A stretch of 64,000 bases of DNA from positions 1 to 64,000 of the forward strand of contig JAGQYS010000017.1 of assembly GCA_020435965.1 (NCBI GenBank). Direction: 5' to 3'. A model generated the notes under the pieces. That model searched no databases. It worked only from the letters and a program-made list of their open reading frames with translations, and was not told the DNA's origin. How positions within the stretch are numbered: the stretch's first letter is position 1; each line of letters starts with the position of its first letter. Of the stretch, positions 24,619 to 32,244 are shown one piece after another. Source of the stretch: Flavobacteriaceae bacterium. Its GTDB lineage: Bacteria > Bacteroidota > Bacteroidia > Flavobacteriales > Flavobacteriaceae. The translations under genes were made by a program, and so were the position numbers.

Positions 24619-26310
24619 TTAAGGTTTAATATCTCTTAATTTTAATTGTAATGACGTTTTTCCTTGCCAGTGGTTTTCATCAATTGAATAGACCGCTTTA
24701 AAAGGTTTTCTATTTGAAATCAAATCAAACTTATCTCCAAGACCAAAACCAATACAAACTAATTTCTCTTTTCCTGACTGAGTAGCAGTAATGCGTAAAT
24801 GTTTGTCGTCTTCTCCAACGCATTTTCCATAACCTGTATCCTTCATGTTTTCAGTCATAAAAATTGGTGTCATGTTTCCTGGTCCAAAAGGGGCAAATTG
24901 GCGCATAATTCTCCACAACTTATCATTTATTTGAGATAAGTCAATTTTCATATCAACCTTAATTTCAGGTGTCAAAAGCGATTTATCAATGGTTTTTGAA
25001 ACCTCATCTTCAAAAGCTTGCTTAAAAGCTTCATAACTTTCTTCTTTTAGAGTTAAACCAGCAGCATATTTGTGCCCTCCAAATTGCTCAATATGTTCTG
25101 AGCAAGCTTCTAAAGCGTTATACACATCAAAGCCAGAAACAGAACGTGCAGATGCTGCTAATTTATCGCCACTTTTGGTAAACACTAAGGTAGGTCTGTA
25201 ATAGGTTTCAGTTAATCTTGAAGCCACAATGCCAATCACACCTTTATGCCAATGGTCTTGATAAACTACAGTTGTAAAGCGTTCTTGTTCATTTTGTGTT
25301 TCAATTTGTTTAAGTGCTTCTTCTGTAATTTGTTGGTCAGCATCACGCCTATCTGTGTTAAACGTTTCAATCTCTGCAGCATAGTCTTCTGCTAATTGCA
25401 AATCATTTTCTGTAAGTAAAGCAACAGCGTGGTTGCCATGCTTCATTCGTCCAGCCGCATTAATTCTTGGAGCAACAATAAACACCACATCTGTTATGGT
25501 AAGTTCATCTTTTTTAACTTGATTGATTATAGCTCTTATTCCTGGTCGTGGGCTAGAGTTAATGATTTGCAGCCCAAAATAAGCCAAAACTCTATTTTCA
25601 CCAGTAATAGGAACAATATCAGCACCTATTGCTGTTGCTACTAAATCTAAGTACTCGGTTAAATAGTCAACAGATTTACCCTCTCTTTCGGCTAATGCCT
25701 GAATGAGTTTAAACCCAACACCACAACCACAAAGTTCTTTGTAAGGATACTCGCAATCGTCTCGTTTAGGATCTAAAATTGCAATTGCATTAGGCAATTC
25801 ATTTCCTGGTCTGTGATGGTCACAAATAATAAAATCAATGCCTTTTTCTTTAGCGTAAGTAACTTTTTGAATGGCTTTTACGCCACAATCCAGAGCAATA
25901 ATGAGTGAAAAATCATTGTCATGAGCAAAATCAATCCCTTGGTACGATACGCCGTAACCCTCTTCATATCTGTCAGGAATATAAGTAGCTACATGTTCAG
26001 TTCTTGTTTTTAAATAGGACGACATTAAGGCTACTGAAGACGTTCCATCTACATCATAGTCACCAAAAACCAAAATGTTTTCGTTGTTTGTTAAGGCTTG
26101 CTCAATTCTATCAACAGCCTTATCCATGTCTTTCATTAAGAATGGATTGTGTAAATCACTTAAACTTGGTCTGAAAAATGTTTTGGCTTCTTCATATGAT
26201 TCAATACCTCGTTGTAATAATAATGTTGCCACAACATCATCAACTTGAAGTGCCTTTTTAAGGGTTGCCAATTTGGTGGCTTCGGGCTTTGGTTTAAGCG
26301 TCCAACGCAT
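24619..26310 (-). CDS. recJ: single-stranded-DNA-specific exonuclease RecJ
   Basis: 5'-to-3' single-strand exonuclease of recombination and mismatch repair. The 563 residues follow the DHH family: VFGDYDVDGTSSVALM near residue 80 (motif I), ALDCGVKA, FIICDHHRPGNELP with the DHH motif near 160, NAINAAGRMKHG-type APRINAAGRM, then the DHHA1 segment with ASARSVSGFDVYNALEAC and FGGHKYAAGLTL. Length is normal. It is first in the operon with the MFS gene; the coupling does not suggest a functional link. Together with the AddAB-like pair it supplies end-resection functions. Confidence 0.95.
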   Translation of the reverse strand: MRWTLKPKPEATKLATLKKALQVDDVVATLLLQRGIESYEEAKTFFRPSLSDLHNPFLMKDMDKAVDRIEQALTNNENILVFGDYDVDGTSSVALMSSYLKTRTEHVATYIPDRYEEGYGVSYQGIDFAHDNDFSLIIALDCGVKAIQKVTYAKEKGIDFIICDHHRPGNELPNAIAILDPKRDDCEYPYKELCGCGVGFKLIQALAEREGKSVDYLTEYLDLVATAIGADIVPITGENRVLAYFGLQIINSSPRPGIRAIINQVKKDELTITDVVFIVAPRINAAGRMKHGNHAVALLTENDLQLAEDYAAEIETFNTDRRDADQQITEEALKQIETQNEQERFTTVVYQDHWHKGVIGIVASRLTETYYRPTLVFTKSGDKLAASARSVSGFDVYNALEACSEHIEQFGGHKYAAGLTLKEESYEAFKQAFEDEVSKTIDKSLLTPEIKVDMKIDLSQINDKLWRIMRQFAPFGPGNMTPIFMTENMKDTGYGKCVGEDDKHLRITATQSGKEKLVCIGFGLGDKFDLISNRKPFKAVYSIDENHWQGKTSLQLKLRDIKP

Positions 26311-26336
26311 TTTTTAAGTTATAAGTACTTTAAGTG

Positions 26337-26759
26337 TTATTTGTTGTGATAATGGATTTCAGTCTTTAGTTCTGCAAATTGTCGAAACATTTCCATAACA
26401 CCACAGTATTTTTCAACCGAAAGATCTACTGATTTTTTTATTTTTTTCTCATCTAAATCTTTTCCATAAAAATGATAATCAAGCTTTACTTTGCGATAAT
26501 ACTTTGGGTGTTCGTCTGTTAATTCGCCTGAAACTTCCATCTTAAACTCATAATCGGTTACTTTCATTTTATCAAGAACAGAAACAACATCAAGCCCAGT
26601 ACATCCTGCAAGGGCTGATAACATCAAAGCTTTGGGAGACAGACCAAATCGCTCGTTACTTCCTTCAACATCTGTATCCATCATTAAAGTTTTTCCGCTT
26701 GGATTATCAGATTCAAATGTCATTCCACCTTTCCACTCTGTGGTTATTTTATTTATCAT
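26337..26759 (-). CDS. OsmC family protein
   Basis: OsmC/Ohr-like peroxidase fold of 140 residues. The start ATG 26759 is preferred to a TTG two codons upstream. Visible are SDNPSGKTLMMDTDVEGSNERFGLSPKALMLSALAGCTGLDVVSVL, given here in two blocks: NERFGLSPKALMLSALAGC with the family's first conserved cysteine, and VEKYCGVMEMF with the second. Both redox cysteines are present, so peroxide reduction is plausible, although many OsmC homologues lack known substrates. It is divergent from the AhpD-like gene, which may share an oxidative-stress role. Confidence 0.88.
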   Translation of the reverse strand: MINKITTEWKGGMTFESDNPSGKTLMMDTDVEGSNERFGLSPKALMLSALAGCTGLDVVSVLDKMKVTDYEFKMEVSGELTDEHPKYYRKVKLDYHFYGKDLDEKKIKKSVDLSVEKYCGVMEMFRQFAELKTEIHYHNK

Positions 26760-26788
26760 ATTCAAAGATTTTTCGTTTATTGTTAGTT

Positions 26789-26796
26789 CAAAAATA
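26789..26796 (-). promoter_or_regulatory. predicted -7 box of the OsmC gene
   Basis: Minus-strand TATTTTTG exactly matches TAnnTTTG and lies 29 bp before the ATG at 26759. Confidence 0.55.
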
Positions 26797-26813
26797 CCAA
26801 TAAAAAATAGACT

Positions 26814-27416
26814 ATGCCACTAGTAACACCATTATCAGCAGATCATGATTTAGAAACCAAAGAACTTGCCGAATTCTTTAATGAAACACTTGGATTTTGC
26901 CCAAACTCAGTATTAACTATGCAACGTCGTCCAGCCATTTCTAAAGCATTTATTAACTTAAACAAAGCAGTTATGGCAAACGAAGGTAGAGTGACTTCTG
27001 CTTTAAAACGCATGATTGCTTGGGTAAGTAGCAACTCAACTGGTTGCAGGTATTGTCAAGCGCATGCTATTAGAGCTGCTGAACGTTATGGTGCCGAACA
27101 AGAACAACTAGACAACATTTGGGAATACAGAACACATCCTGCTTTTAATGAAGCTGAGCGCGCTGCTCTAGATTTTAGTTTGGCTGCATCAATGGTGCCT
27201 AATGCTGTTGATGAAAACATCAAAAAACGACTTTACGAATATTGGAATGAAGGCGAAATTGTTGAGATGTTAGGCGCGATTTCACTTTTTGGCTACCTTA
27301 ACCGTTGGAACGATAGTATGGGAACTAGTATTGAGGAAGGTGCTGTTGAAAGTGGAAACCAATATTTAGGAAAACATGGCTGGAATGAAGGGAAACACAA
27401 TGGATCGCAATATTAA
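26814..27416 (+). CDS. carboxymuconolactone decarboxylase family protein (AhpD-like)
   Basis: All-helical protein of 200 residues in the AhpD-like superfamily. The redox pair is in SSNSTGCRYCQAHAIRAAE (CxxC followed by the conserved His), with a Glu-containing helix before it, as in alkylhydroperoxidases that recycle thiol peroxidases. The name reflects the fold; decarboxylase activity is unlikely given the CxxC. The C-terminal end is glycine-rich and basic. It is divergent from the OsmC gene and overlaps the LytTR regulator stop by 4 bases. Confidence 0.87.
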   Translation: MPLVTPLSADHDLETKELAEFFNETLGFCPNSVLTMQRRPAISKAFINLNKAVMANEGRVTSALKRMIAWVSSNSTGCRYCQAHAIRAAERYGAEQEQLDNIWEYRTHPAFNEAERAALDFSLAASMVPNAVDENIKKRLYEYWNEGEIVEMLGAISLFGYLNRWNDSMGTSIEEGAVESGNQYLGKHGWNEGKHNGSQY

Positions 27417-28162
27417 TATAATTGCTCCATTGTTTTTATAAAATGTTCTTTTCGTCTGGTGGAAACCTCAATTTTATCATTATTGTTTAAAATAACATAA
27501 CCTCCTTTGCCTTTCGAGTATTTTTCAATGAAATTCAAATTTATTAAGTGCGAGTTATGAACCCTAAAAAAATTACATTCAGATAATAATTCCTCAAACC
27601 ATTTTAAGGTTTTAGAAACTACTATTTTTTCTCTTGAAGTCGTGAAAATTGTGGTATAATTAACATCAGATTCACACCGAATAATTGTATTGACTTCTAA
27701 AAACGTATAGCCTTCAAATGTTGGTATAGTAATTTTTTTGTTTTGATCCGTTTTTAAGGCATTTGAAAGAAGTACTTCTACTTTGTTGGTAAAATCTTTG
27801 GCTTTTATTTTTATACTCACTTTTTCTATAGCTAAATTAAAATCGTCTACATCAATAGGTTTTAACAAATAATCCACTGCACTAAACTTAAAGGCCTGAA
27901 CTGCAAATTTTTCGTGGGCTGTTGTAAATATAACTTCAAAGGGAATCGTGTTGAGTTGTCTTAAAAAATCGAACCCTGTTTTATCGTGAATTTGAACATC
28001 CAAGAACACCAAATCAGGTTGCTCGCTTAACGCATCCCTAAGAGCATCGTCAACCGAAGTGTAGTAAGCTACAAGCTGAATTTCGTTTCTGAAGAGCTTC
28101 AGGAGTGCTTTAATAGCATCTATACAATGCTGTTCATCATCAATGATTATGGCTTTTATCAT
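27413..28162 (-). CDS. LytTR family response regulator
   Basis: DNA-binding response regulator of 249 residues. The receiver domain (1-120) has the acidic pocket IIDDEQHC, the phosphoacceptor Asp near residue 54 in DLVFLDVQIHDKTGFDF, and the switch residues in IFTTAHEKFAVQAFK and DYLLKPID. A LytTR domain from about residue 150 follows (ITIPTFEGYTFLEVNTIIRCE, FFRVHNSHLINLNFIEKY). It lies 1 bp downstream of its LytS-like kinase gene, so the pair is co-transcribed. No target operator can be assigned. Confidence 0.94.
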   Translation of the reverse strand: MIKAIIIDDEQHCIDAIKALLKLFRNEIQLVAYYTSVDDALRDALSEQPDLVFLDVQIHDKTGFDFLRQLNTIPFEVIFTTAHEKFAVQAFKFSAVDYLLKPIDVDDFNLAIEKVSIKIKAKDFTNKVEVLLSNALKTDQNKKITIPTFEGYTFLEVNTIIRCESDVNYTTIFTTSREKIVVSKTLKWFEELLSECNFFRVHNSHLINLNFIEKYSKGKGGYVILNNNDKIEVSTRRKEHFIKTMEQLY

Positions 28163-28163
28163 T

Positions 28164-30248
28164 TTAAAATGCGAGTTCCAACGGTAATTTTACTTCTACT
28201 TTTACGCCATTGGTATTAGTTTTGTTTTCAACTTTAACAGTTCCATTGGCGTTTTTGATTTTGTTAATGATTTCTATTCTATCTTTGGTGATGCTTTGTC
28301 CCAAAGATATTTTGTTGTTATCCTGTTTGTTATTGGTTAGACCAACACCATCATCTTCAACATTACAAACAATCATTTGCTTTGCTTTTTGTATGGAAAT
28401 GGTTATATGACCTTTGCCCTCTTTTTTAGAAATTCCGTGCCATATACTGTTTTCTATAAAAGGCTGTAATATAAGTGGTGGCACCAAGCTGTTATCTACA
28501 TCAATGTTTTTATCTACTTCTATACTGTACGAAAATTTATGATTTAGTCGTATTGCTTCGATTTGCATGTACATTTCTATAAGCTGCAAATCATCTTGTA
28601 GTGTGATTTCCTTTTTGTTGGAATTTTCTAATGTTTGCCGCATTATTTTAGCAAATTTTATTAAATACTTTGAAGCTGATTCTGCATCATTTTTAGTTAT
28701 GTAATCGTTTATAGAGTTGAGTGAATTAAAAATAAAATGAGGGTTCATTTGTGCGCGTAATGCTTTTAATTCGGTGTTGGCTACTGTTTCTTTAAATTCA
28801 GCTTCTTGTTTTTTAGAAACAGCATCGCGTTTGCGTTTGTAAACAATTAAACCAAAAATGGCACTTGCCAACAATAGGCTACCTCCAAATATAGAACCGT
28901 TTTTTATGAGTTTTTGGCGTTCTATTTCGGCTTGAGCAAGGGCTTGTTTGCTGTCATGCTCTGCTTTTAATACAGCTGCTTCTTTATCAAACTCATACTC
29001 CACTTCAAGCCTAGTAATTTTGTCTTTTAAATCTTGGGAATGTAAACTGTCTTTTAATGAAGTTGATAACTCTTTGGTCTTTAAAGCCTTTTTATAATCT
29101 TCCTTTTTTGCATATAATTCTGATAGCATACTATAAGAATCTGCAACGGTTTCTAAGTTTTTTGTTTCGATAGAAGTTTTTACAGCATTGTTTAAATGCT
29201 TTTCTGCTAGTACTATATATTTTTTTGTTGTTGTTGTTTTAAAATAGGATTCACCTAAATAATATTCGGTAATAGCCAAATTGTATTTTATATCGAGCTC
29301 TTTGTAGATTGCTAATGATTGACTTAAATAGGCAATGGCTTTATCGTAATCTTTCATACCAACATAGGCAATGCCAATATTTGTGTGCGCATTCGCCATA
29401 CCATTTTTATTGCCAATTTCTTTATTAATTTCATAAGATTCGCTCTGTAGTTCAATAGCTTTTTCTGGTTGATTTAAATTATCATATGTATTAGCCATAT
29501 TGCCCAATACATATGCAATTTGATACTTGTTGTTATTTTCTCTGCAAATCTTTAATGACCTATTAAAGTATTCTAGGGCAAGTTGCAATTTAGTTTCCAT
29601 TCTATTGTAAACGATCCCAATGTTAGATAAAGCGGTCGCATATTGCACACTATTTGCTTGGTTTAATGCTTCATAAATTCTTAACGCTCTCAAAAAACTT
29701 TCAATGGCTTTTGGGTTATTATTAGAATTCATTTGGCAAATACCTATGGCATTAAGTATTCCTGCCATTTTTTCTTTTTTATCCAAAGATTCAAAAATAT
29801 TATATGCTTTCTGGTAAGCATTAATTGCTTCTTCATAATTGGAACGGTTACTATTTATCCAACCCATGCCATAAAAAGCTATTGCAGTTCCTGAAGGATT
29901 ATTGCTTTTGTTGCTTATCTCCATCGCTTTCTTAAAACATTTCAACGCTAAAGAGTCATTACTTAAAGTAATGTAATTGTACCCTTTATTCATATAGGCA
30001 TTTGCCATGCCTTTTTGGTGTTTAAGAGCCGTTGCTAATGCCAGCCCTTCATTTGATAGCTCCAGCCCTTTATCAGGATTATAGCTACTGTAGCTCAAAG
30101 CCAAATCGTCAAGGATTTTAAGCCTAACGGTATCTAATGCTTTGTGCCTTGTCAATAACTCATTTAAAGAATCTATTTTCTGTTGTTGTCCATAGGTTGT
30201 AGTAGTACTTATAAACAACACTGTAAAATATAGCAATAAAACTCTCAT
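28164..30248 (-). CDS. tetratricopeptide sensor histidine kinase (LytS/YehU-like)
   Basis: Sensor kinase of 694 residues. A cleavable signal sequence ending TTTYGQQ is followed by about seven TPR repeats (residues 40-380, for example AMANAYMNKGYNYITLSND-like units), a coiled coil, one membrane helix near 451-473 (SIFGGSLLLASAIFGLIVY), a His_kinase domain with the phosphoacceptor in QMNPHFIFNSLNSI near 502 and an HATPase_c domain (PPLILQPFIENSIWHG, VEDDGVGL). The TPR part would be periplasmic and the kinase part cytosolic. It is co-transcribed with the LytTR regulator. TPR-kinases of this type are common in Bacteroidota; the ligand is unknown. Confidence 0.93.
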   Translation of the reverse strand: MRVLLLYFTVLFISTTTTYGQQQKIDSLNELLTRHKALDTVRLKILDDLALSYSSYNPDKGLELSNEGLALATALKHQKGMANAYMNKGYNYITLSNDSLALKCFKKAMEISNKSNNPSGTAIAFYGMGWINSNRSNYEEAINAYQKAYNIFESLDKKEKMAGILNAIGICQMNSNNNPKAIESFLRALRIYEALNQANSVQYATALSNIGIVYNRMETKLQLALEYFNRSLKICRENNNKYQIAYVLGNMANTYDNLNQPEKAIELQSESYEINKEIGNKNGMANAHTNIGIAYVGMKDYDKAIAYLSQSLAIYKELDIKYNLAITEYYLGESYFKTTTTKKYIVLAEKHLNNAVKTSIETKNLETVADSYSMLSELYAKKEDYKKALKTKELSTSLKDSLHSQDLKDKITRLEVEYEFDKEAAVLKAEHDSKQALAQAEIERQKLIKNGSIFGGSLLLASAIFGLIVYKRKRDAVSKKQEAEFKETVANTELKALRAQMNPHFIFNSLNSINDYITKNDAESASKYLIKFAKIMRQTLENSNKKEITLQDDLQLIEMYMQIEAIRLNHKFSYSIEVDKNIDVDNSLVPPLILQPFIENSIWHGISKKEGKGHITISIQKAKQMIVCNVEDDGVGLTNNKQDNNKISLGQSITKDRIEIINKIKNANGTVKVENKTNTNGVKVEVKLPLELAF

Positions 30249-30373
30249 AACTAGTTGTATTAATTGCTATTAACCAATTACAAGAAAGGTGGCTGTGCTA
30301 AATTTAACACATTTTTATCATAAAACTTAAAATCTCAGAAAATAATTGAAGTCCAGCAGAAAATAATTGGTTG

Positions 30374-30404
30374 TTTGACAAAATATAGGGTAAGCGTAGT
30401 TTTA
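30374..30404 (+). promoter_or_regulatory. predicted promoter of the five-gene Sel1 cluster
   Basis: TTTG (30374-30377), a 19-bp spacer and TAGTTTTA (30397-30404), one mismatch to TAnnTTTG, lie about 28 bp before the first ATG of the cluster. Confidence 0.5.
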
Positions 30405-30432
30405 GAGTATCAAAATTAAATCCTCATTGATT

Positions 30433-30723
30433 ATGAAAACATTTAAAATCACAACTTTTTTTGCATTACTTCTGTTGTTTTTTAGCTGCACACCATCGCT
30501 TAGCGGCACATATAAAGGCGTGGGAAGCACATTTTTTGACCAACTCACTTTTAAATCTGGAAACAAAGTAGAACTGGTCTTTATGGGCTCAACCACAGAA
30601 GTAGAGTACAAATTGGAAGAAGGTAAGGTAAAAATAACCAACGCTGGCCAAACACAAGTATTGACTATTACAGAAGATGGCTGTTTGGATGGTGGTGGCT
30701 TTGTTGGTAAATACTGTAAGTAA
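30433..30723 (+). CDS. small lipoprotein of unknown function
   Basis: Not recognised. From ATG 30433 (96 residues; a TTG two codons earlier is rejected) it shows a lipoprotein signal peptide with lipobox-like LFFSC, Cys near residue 18. A beta-rich globular part of about 75 residues follows (GTYKGVGSTFFDQLTFKSG, then VEYKLEEGKVKITNAG). Two more cysteines near the end could form a disulfide. The KVELVFMGS...EVEYKLEEGKVKI pattern is like many small Bacteroidota surface lipoproteins. It is first in a same-strand cluster of five. Confidence 0.65.
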   Translation: MKTFKITTFFALLLLFFSCTPSLSGTYKGVGSTFFDQLTFKSGNKVELVFMGSTTEVEYKLEEGKVKITNAGQTQVLTITEDGCLDGGGFVGKYCK

Positions 30724-30764
30724 GAGCTTAAAATCAACTATAAACACTAAAAAAATACAAAATT

Positions 30765-31163
30765 ATGGGACTTAAACAAATAGATTTCGGCAAAGCTCTG
30801 TTAAAAGTACTGGAGCTTATTATTGTAAAACCCTTTACCTTGCCTTGGCAGATTTACAAGAGTGCTTTGGTTAATTTATCAAATTCAAATTCCAACGACT
30901 CAGAGGAAAAAGTGCTCTCGCCAGAATTTCCTTTGTTCACCTGGTTTATACGTATGTTTGATGCGCTTATAGCCATTATTTACCCTATTGGTGTCATATT
31001 GGCACTCATTGCAGGATTAAACGAATATACTGGAAGTTTTGCCAGTTTTTTGGTAACCCTTGCCATGACCTATTTTGCACCATTGGGCGTTGGGTTAATA
31101 CGCGAGCTTTACCAATTGTCGCTAAAAATGGTGTTGTATTTAAAAATAATATCAACAAAATAG
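30765..31163 (+). CDS. membrane protein of unknown function (132 aa)
   Basis: Not recognised. An amphipathic N-terminal region (DFGKALLKVLELIIVKPFTLPWQIYKS) is followed by a polar linker (SNSNSNDSEEK) and two hydrophobic helices (ALIAIIYPIGVILALIAGL and SFLVTLAMTYFAPLGVGLI), with a hydrophobic C-terminal tail. It should sit in the inner membrane. It is second in the cluster, 41 bp after the lipoprotein gene. Confidence 0.65.
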   Translation: MGLKQIDFGKALLKVLELIIVKPFTLPWQIYKSALVNLSNSNSNDSEEKVLSPEFPLFTWFIRMFDALIAIIYPIGVILALIAGLNEYTGSFASFLVTLAMTYFAPLGVGLIRELYQLSLKMVLYLKIISTK

Positions 31164-31221
31164 GATATTAAATTTAAAATATTAATGGTGCTTGTGGTTA
31201 TTAAAACTAAGCTATAGTATA

Positions 31222-31833
31222 ATGAAAGAAAAAAAAGTCAGAATAAACAACAGAAATTATAAATTTCAATGGTTAAAGGGCACTGTTTTAGAAGTGAAAA
31301 CGTTAGCAAAAACTGTTGGCGGTGGCACTATTTATAGTCACCCAAACATGTCAACAAGCAGTGACATAAACATTAGCAGTATAGAACAACTTGATATTTT
31401 TTTGGATGATGAATTTGGGAATGAACATGCTTTTAAATTAGAAAACTTCAATTTTTCATGCAGAAAAGGTCATAAAATCACAATCATAAAGCTATTAATT
31501 AACAATTCAAAAAGCGGTTCTTTTATTGGATTATATAATCATAATACTAGAGAGCACCGCATTAAAGACTATCTACTCAAAACAATAACAAGGCCTAGCA
31601 GTGCACTATTTTGGCTTGTCGGTATTTTTGCTCCTTTTTTAATCGGTCTGGCTTTTATTTATCTATTGGCTGATGTATTAAGGACAGAAGAAGATTTCAT
31701 CCTGCTATTTAGTATAATTTGTACGGGTTTTGTTAGTGTTCTATTATGGGTTTTACTTATAATCATGTACCAATCAAGAAAGAGCAGTCGATTTAAAAAA
31801 TTGAGAAACGCTTATAATGCATTAAATATATAA
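31222..31833 (+). CDS. membrane protein with N-terminal beta-rich domain
   Basis: Not recognised. ATG 31222 is chosen (203 residues) over an upstream in-frame start because it begins the charged MKEKKVRINNRNYKFQ stretch. Residues 10-115 look beta-rich and soluble, with IEQLDIFLDDEFGNEHAFKL and FSCRKGHKITIIKL. This type of domain, a GTV segment followed by DEFGNE and a RxGHxxxI strand, recalls uncharacterised membrane proteins in other phyla. Two helices follow (FWLVGIFAPFLIGLAFIYLL; FSIICTGFVSVLLWVLLIIM), then a short basic tail. Third gene of the cluster. Confidence 0.65.
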   Translation: MKEKKVRINNRNYKFQWLKGTVLEVKTLAKTVGGGTIYSHPNMSTSSDINISSIEQLDIFLDDEFGNEHAFKLENFNFSCRKGHKITIIKLLINNSKSGSFIGLYNHNTREHRIKDYLLKTITRPSSALFWLVGIFAPFLIGLAFIYLLADVLRTEEDFILLFSIICTGFVSVLLWVLLIIMYQSRKSSRFKKLRNAYNALNI

Positions 31834-31851
31834 ACTCAAAACTTCAATTCC

Positions 31852-32232
31852 ATGCGAACAATTATATCAAACCAAAAAGCAACAATGTTACTTGTTTTGC
31901 TCTTAGGATTTTTTATATGGTCATTTACCCCAAAAAACGCAAGCGAAACCCCTTTCGCTAACAAAAAAATATATTGCCAACTGTATGTAAACAATACGTA
32001 CAATAGGATTCAACAAAAATGGTCGTATGAAATTGATGTTAACTATGGTGAGTATTTAAAATACGACTTCAAATCGTTAGAGCAATATAAGGTGCAATCA
32101 TTTACAAATTATCTTGATGCCTTAAACTATCTAGGTTCCAGAGGTTGGAAACTGGTCCTGACCAACCGCCACATGGTAGATGGCTACAACCATTATCAAG
32201 ATTATTATTTGTTGGAAAAGGACACTAACTAA
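31852..32232 (+). CDS. secreted or membrane-anchored DUF4177-like protein
   Basis: 126 residues: an N-terminal hydrophobic segment (TMLLVLLLGFFIWSFTP) that acts as signal peptide or anchor, then a small domain. Its end, NYLDALNYLGSRGWKLVL followed by YYLLEK, matches the LNxLGxxGWELV...YLLKR pattern of DUF4177-type proteins. This assignment rests on pattern memory only. It is fourth in the cluster, 18 bp after the previous gene and 12 bp before the Sel1-repeat gene. Confidence 0.6.
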   Translation: MRTIISNQKATMLLVLLLGFFIWSFTPKNASETPFANKKIYCQLYVNNTYNRIQQKWSYEIDVNYGEYLKYDFKSLEQYKVQSFTNYLDALNYLGSRGWKLVLTNRHMVDGYNHYQDYYLLEKDTN

Positions 32233-32244
32233 AAGCACAAAATC

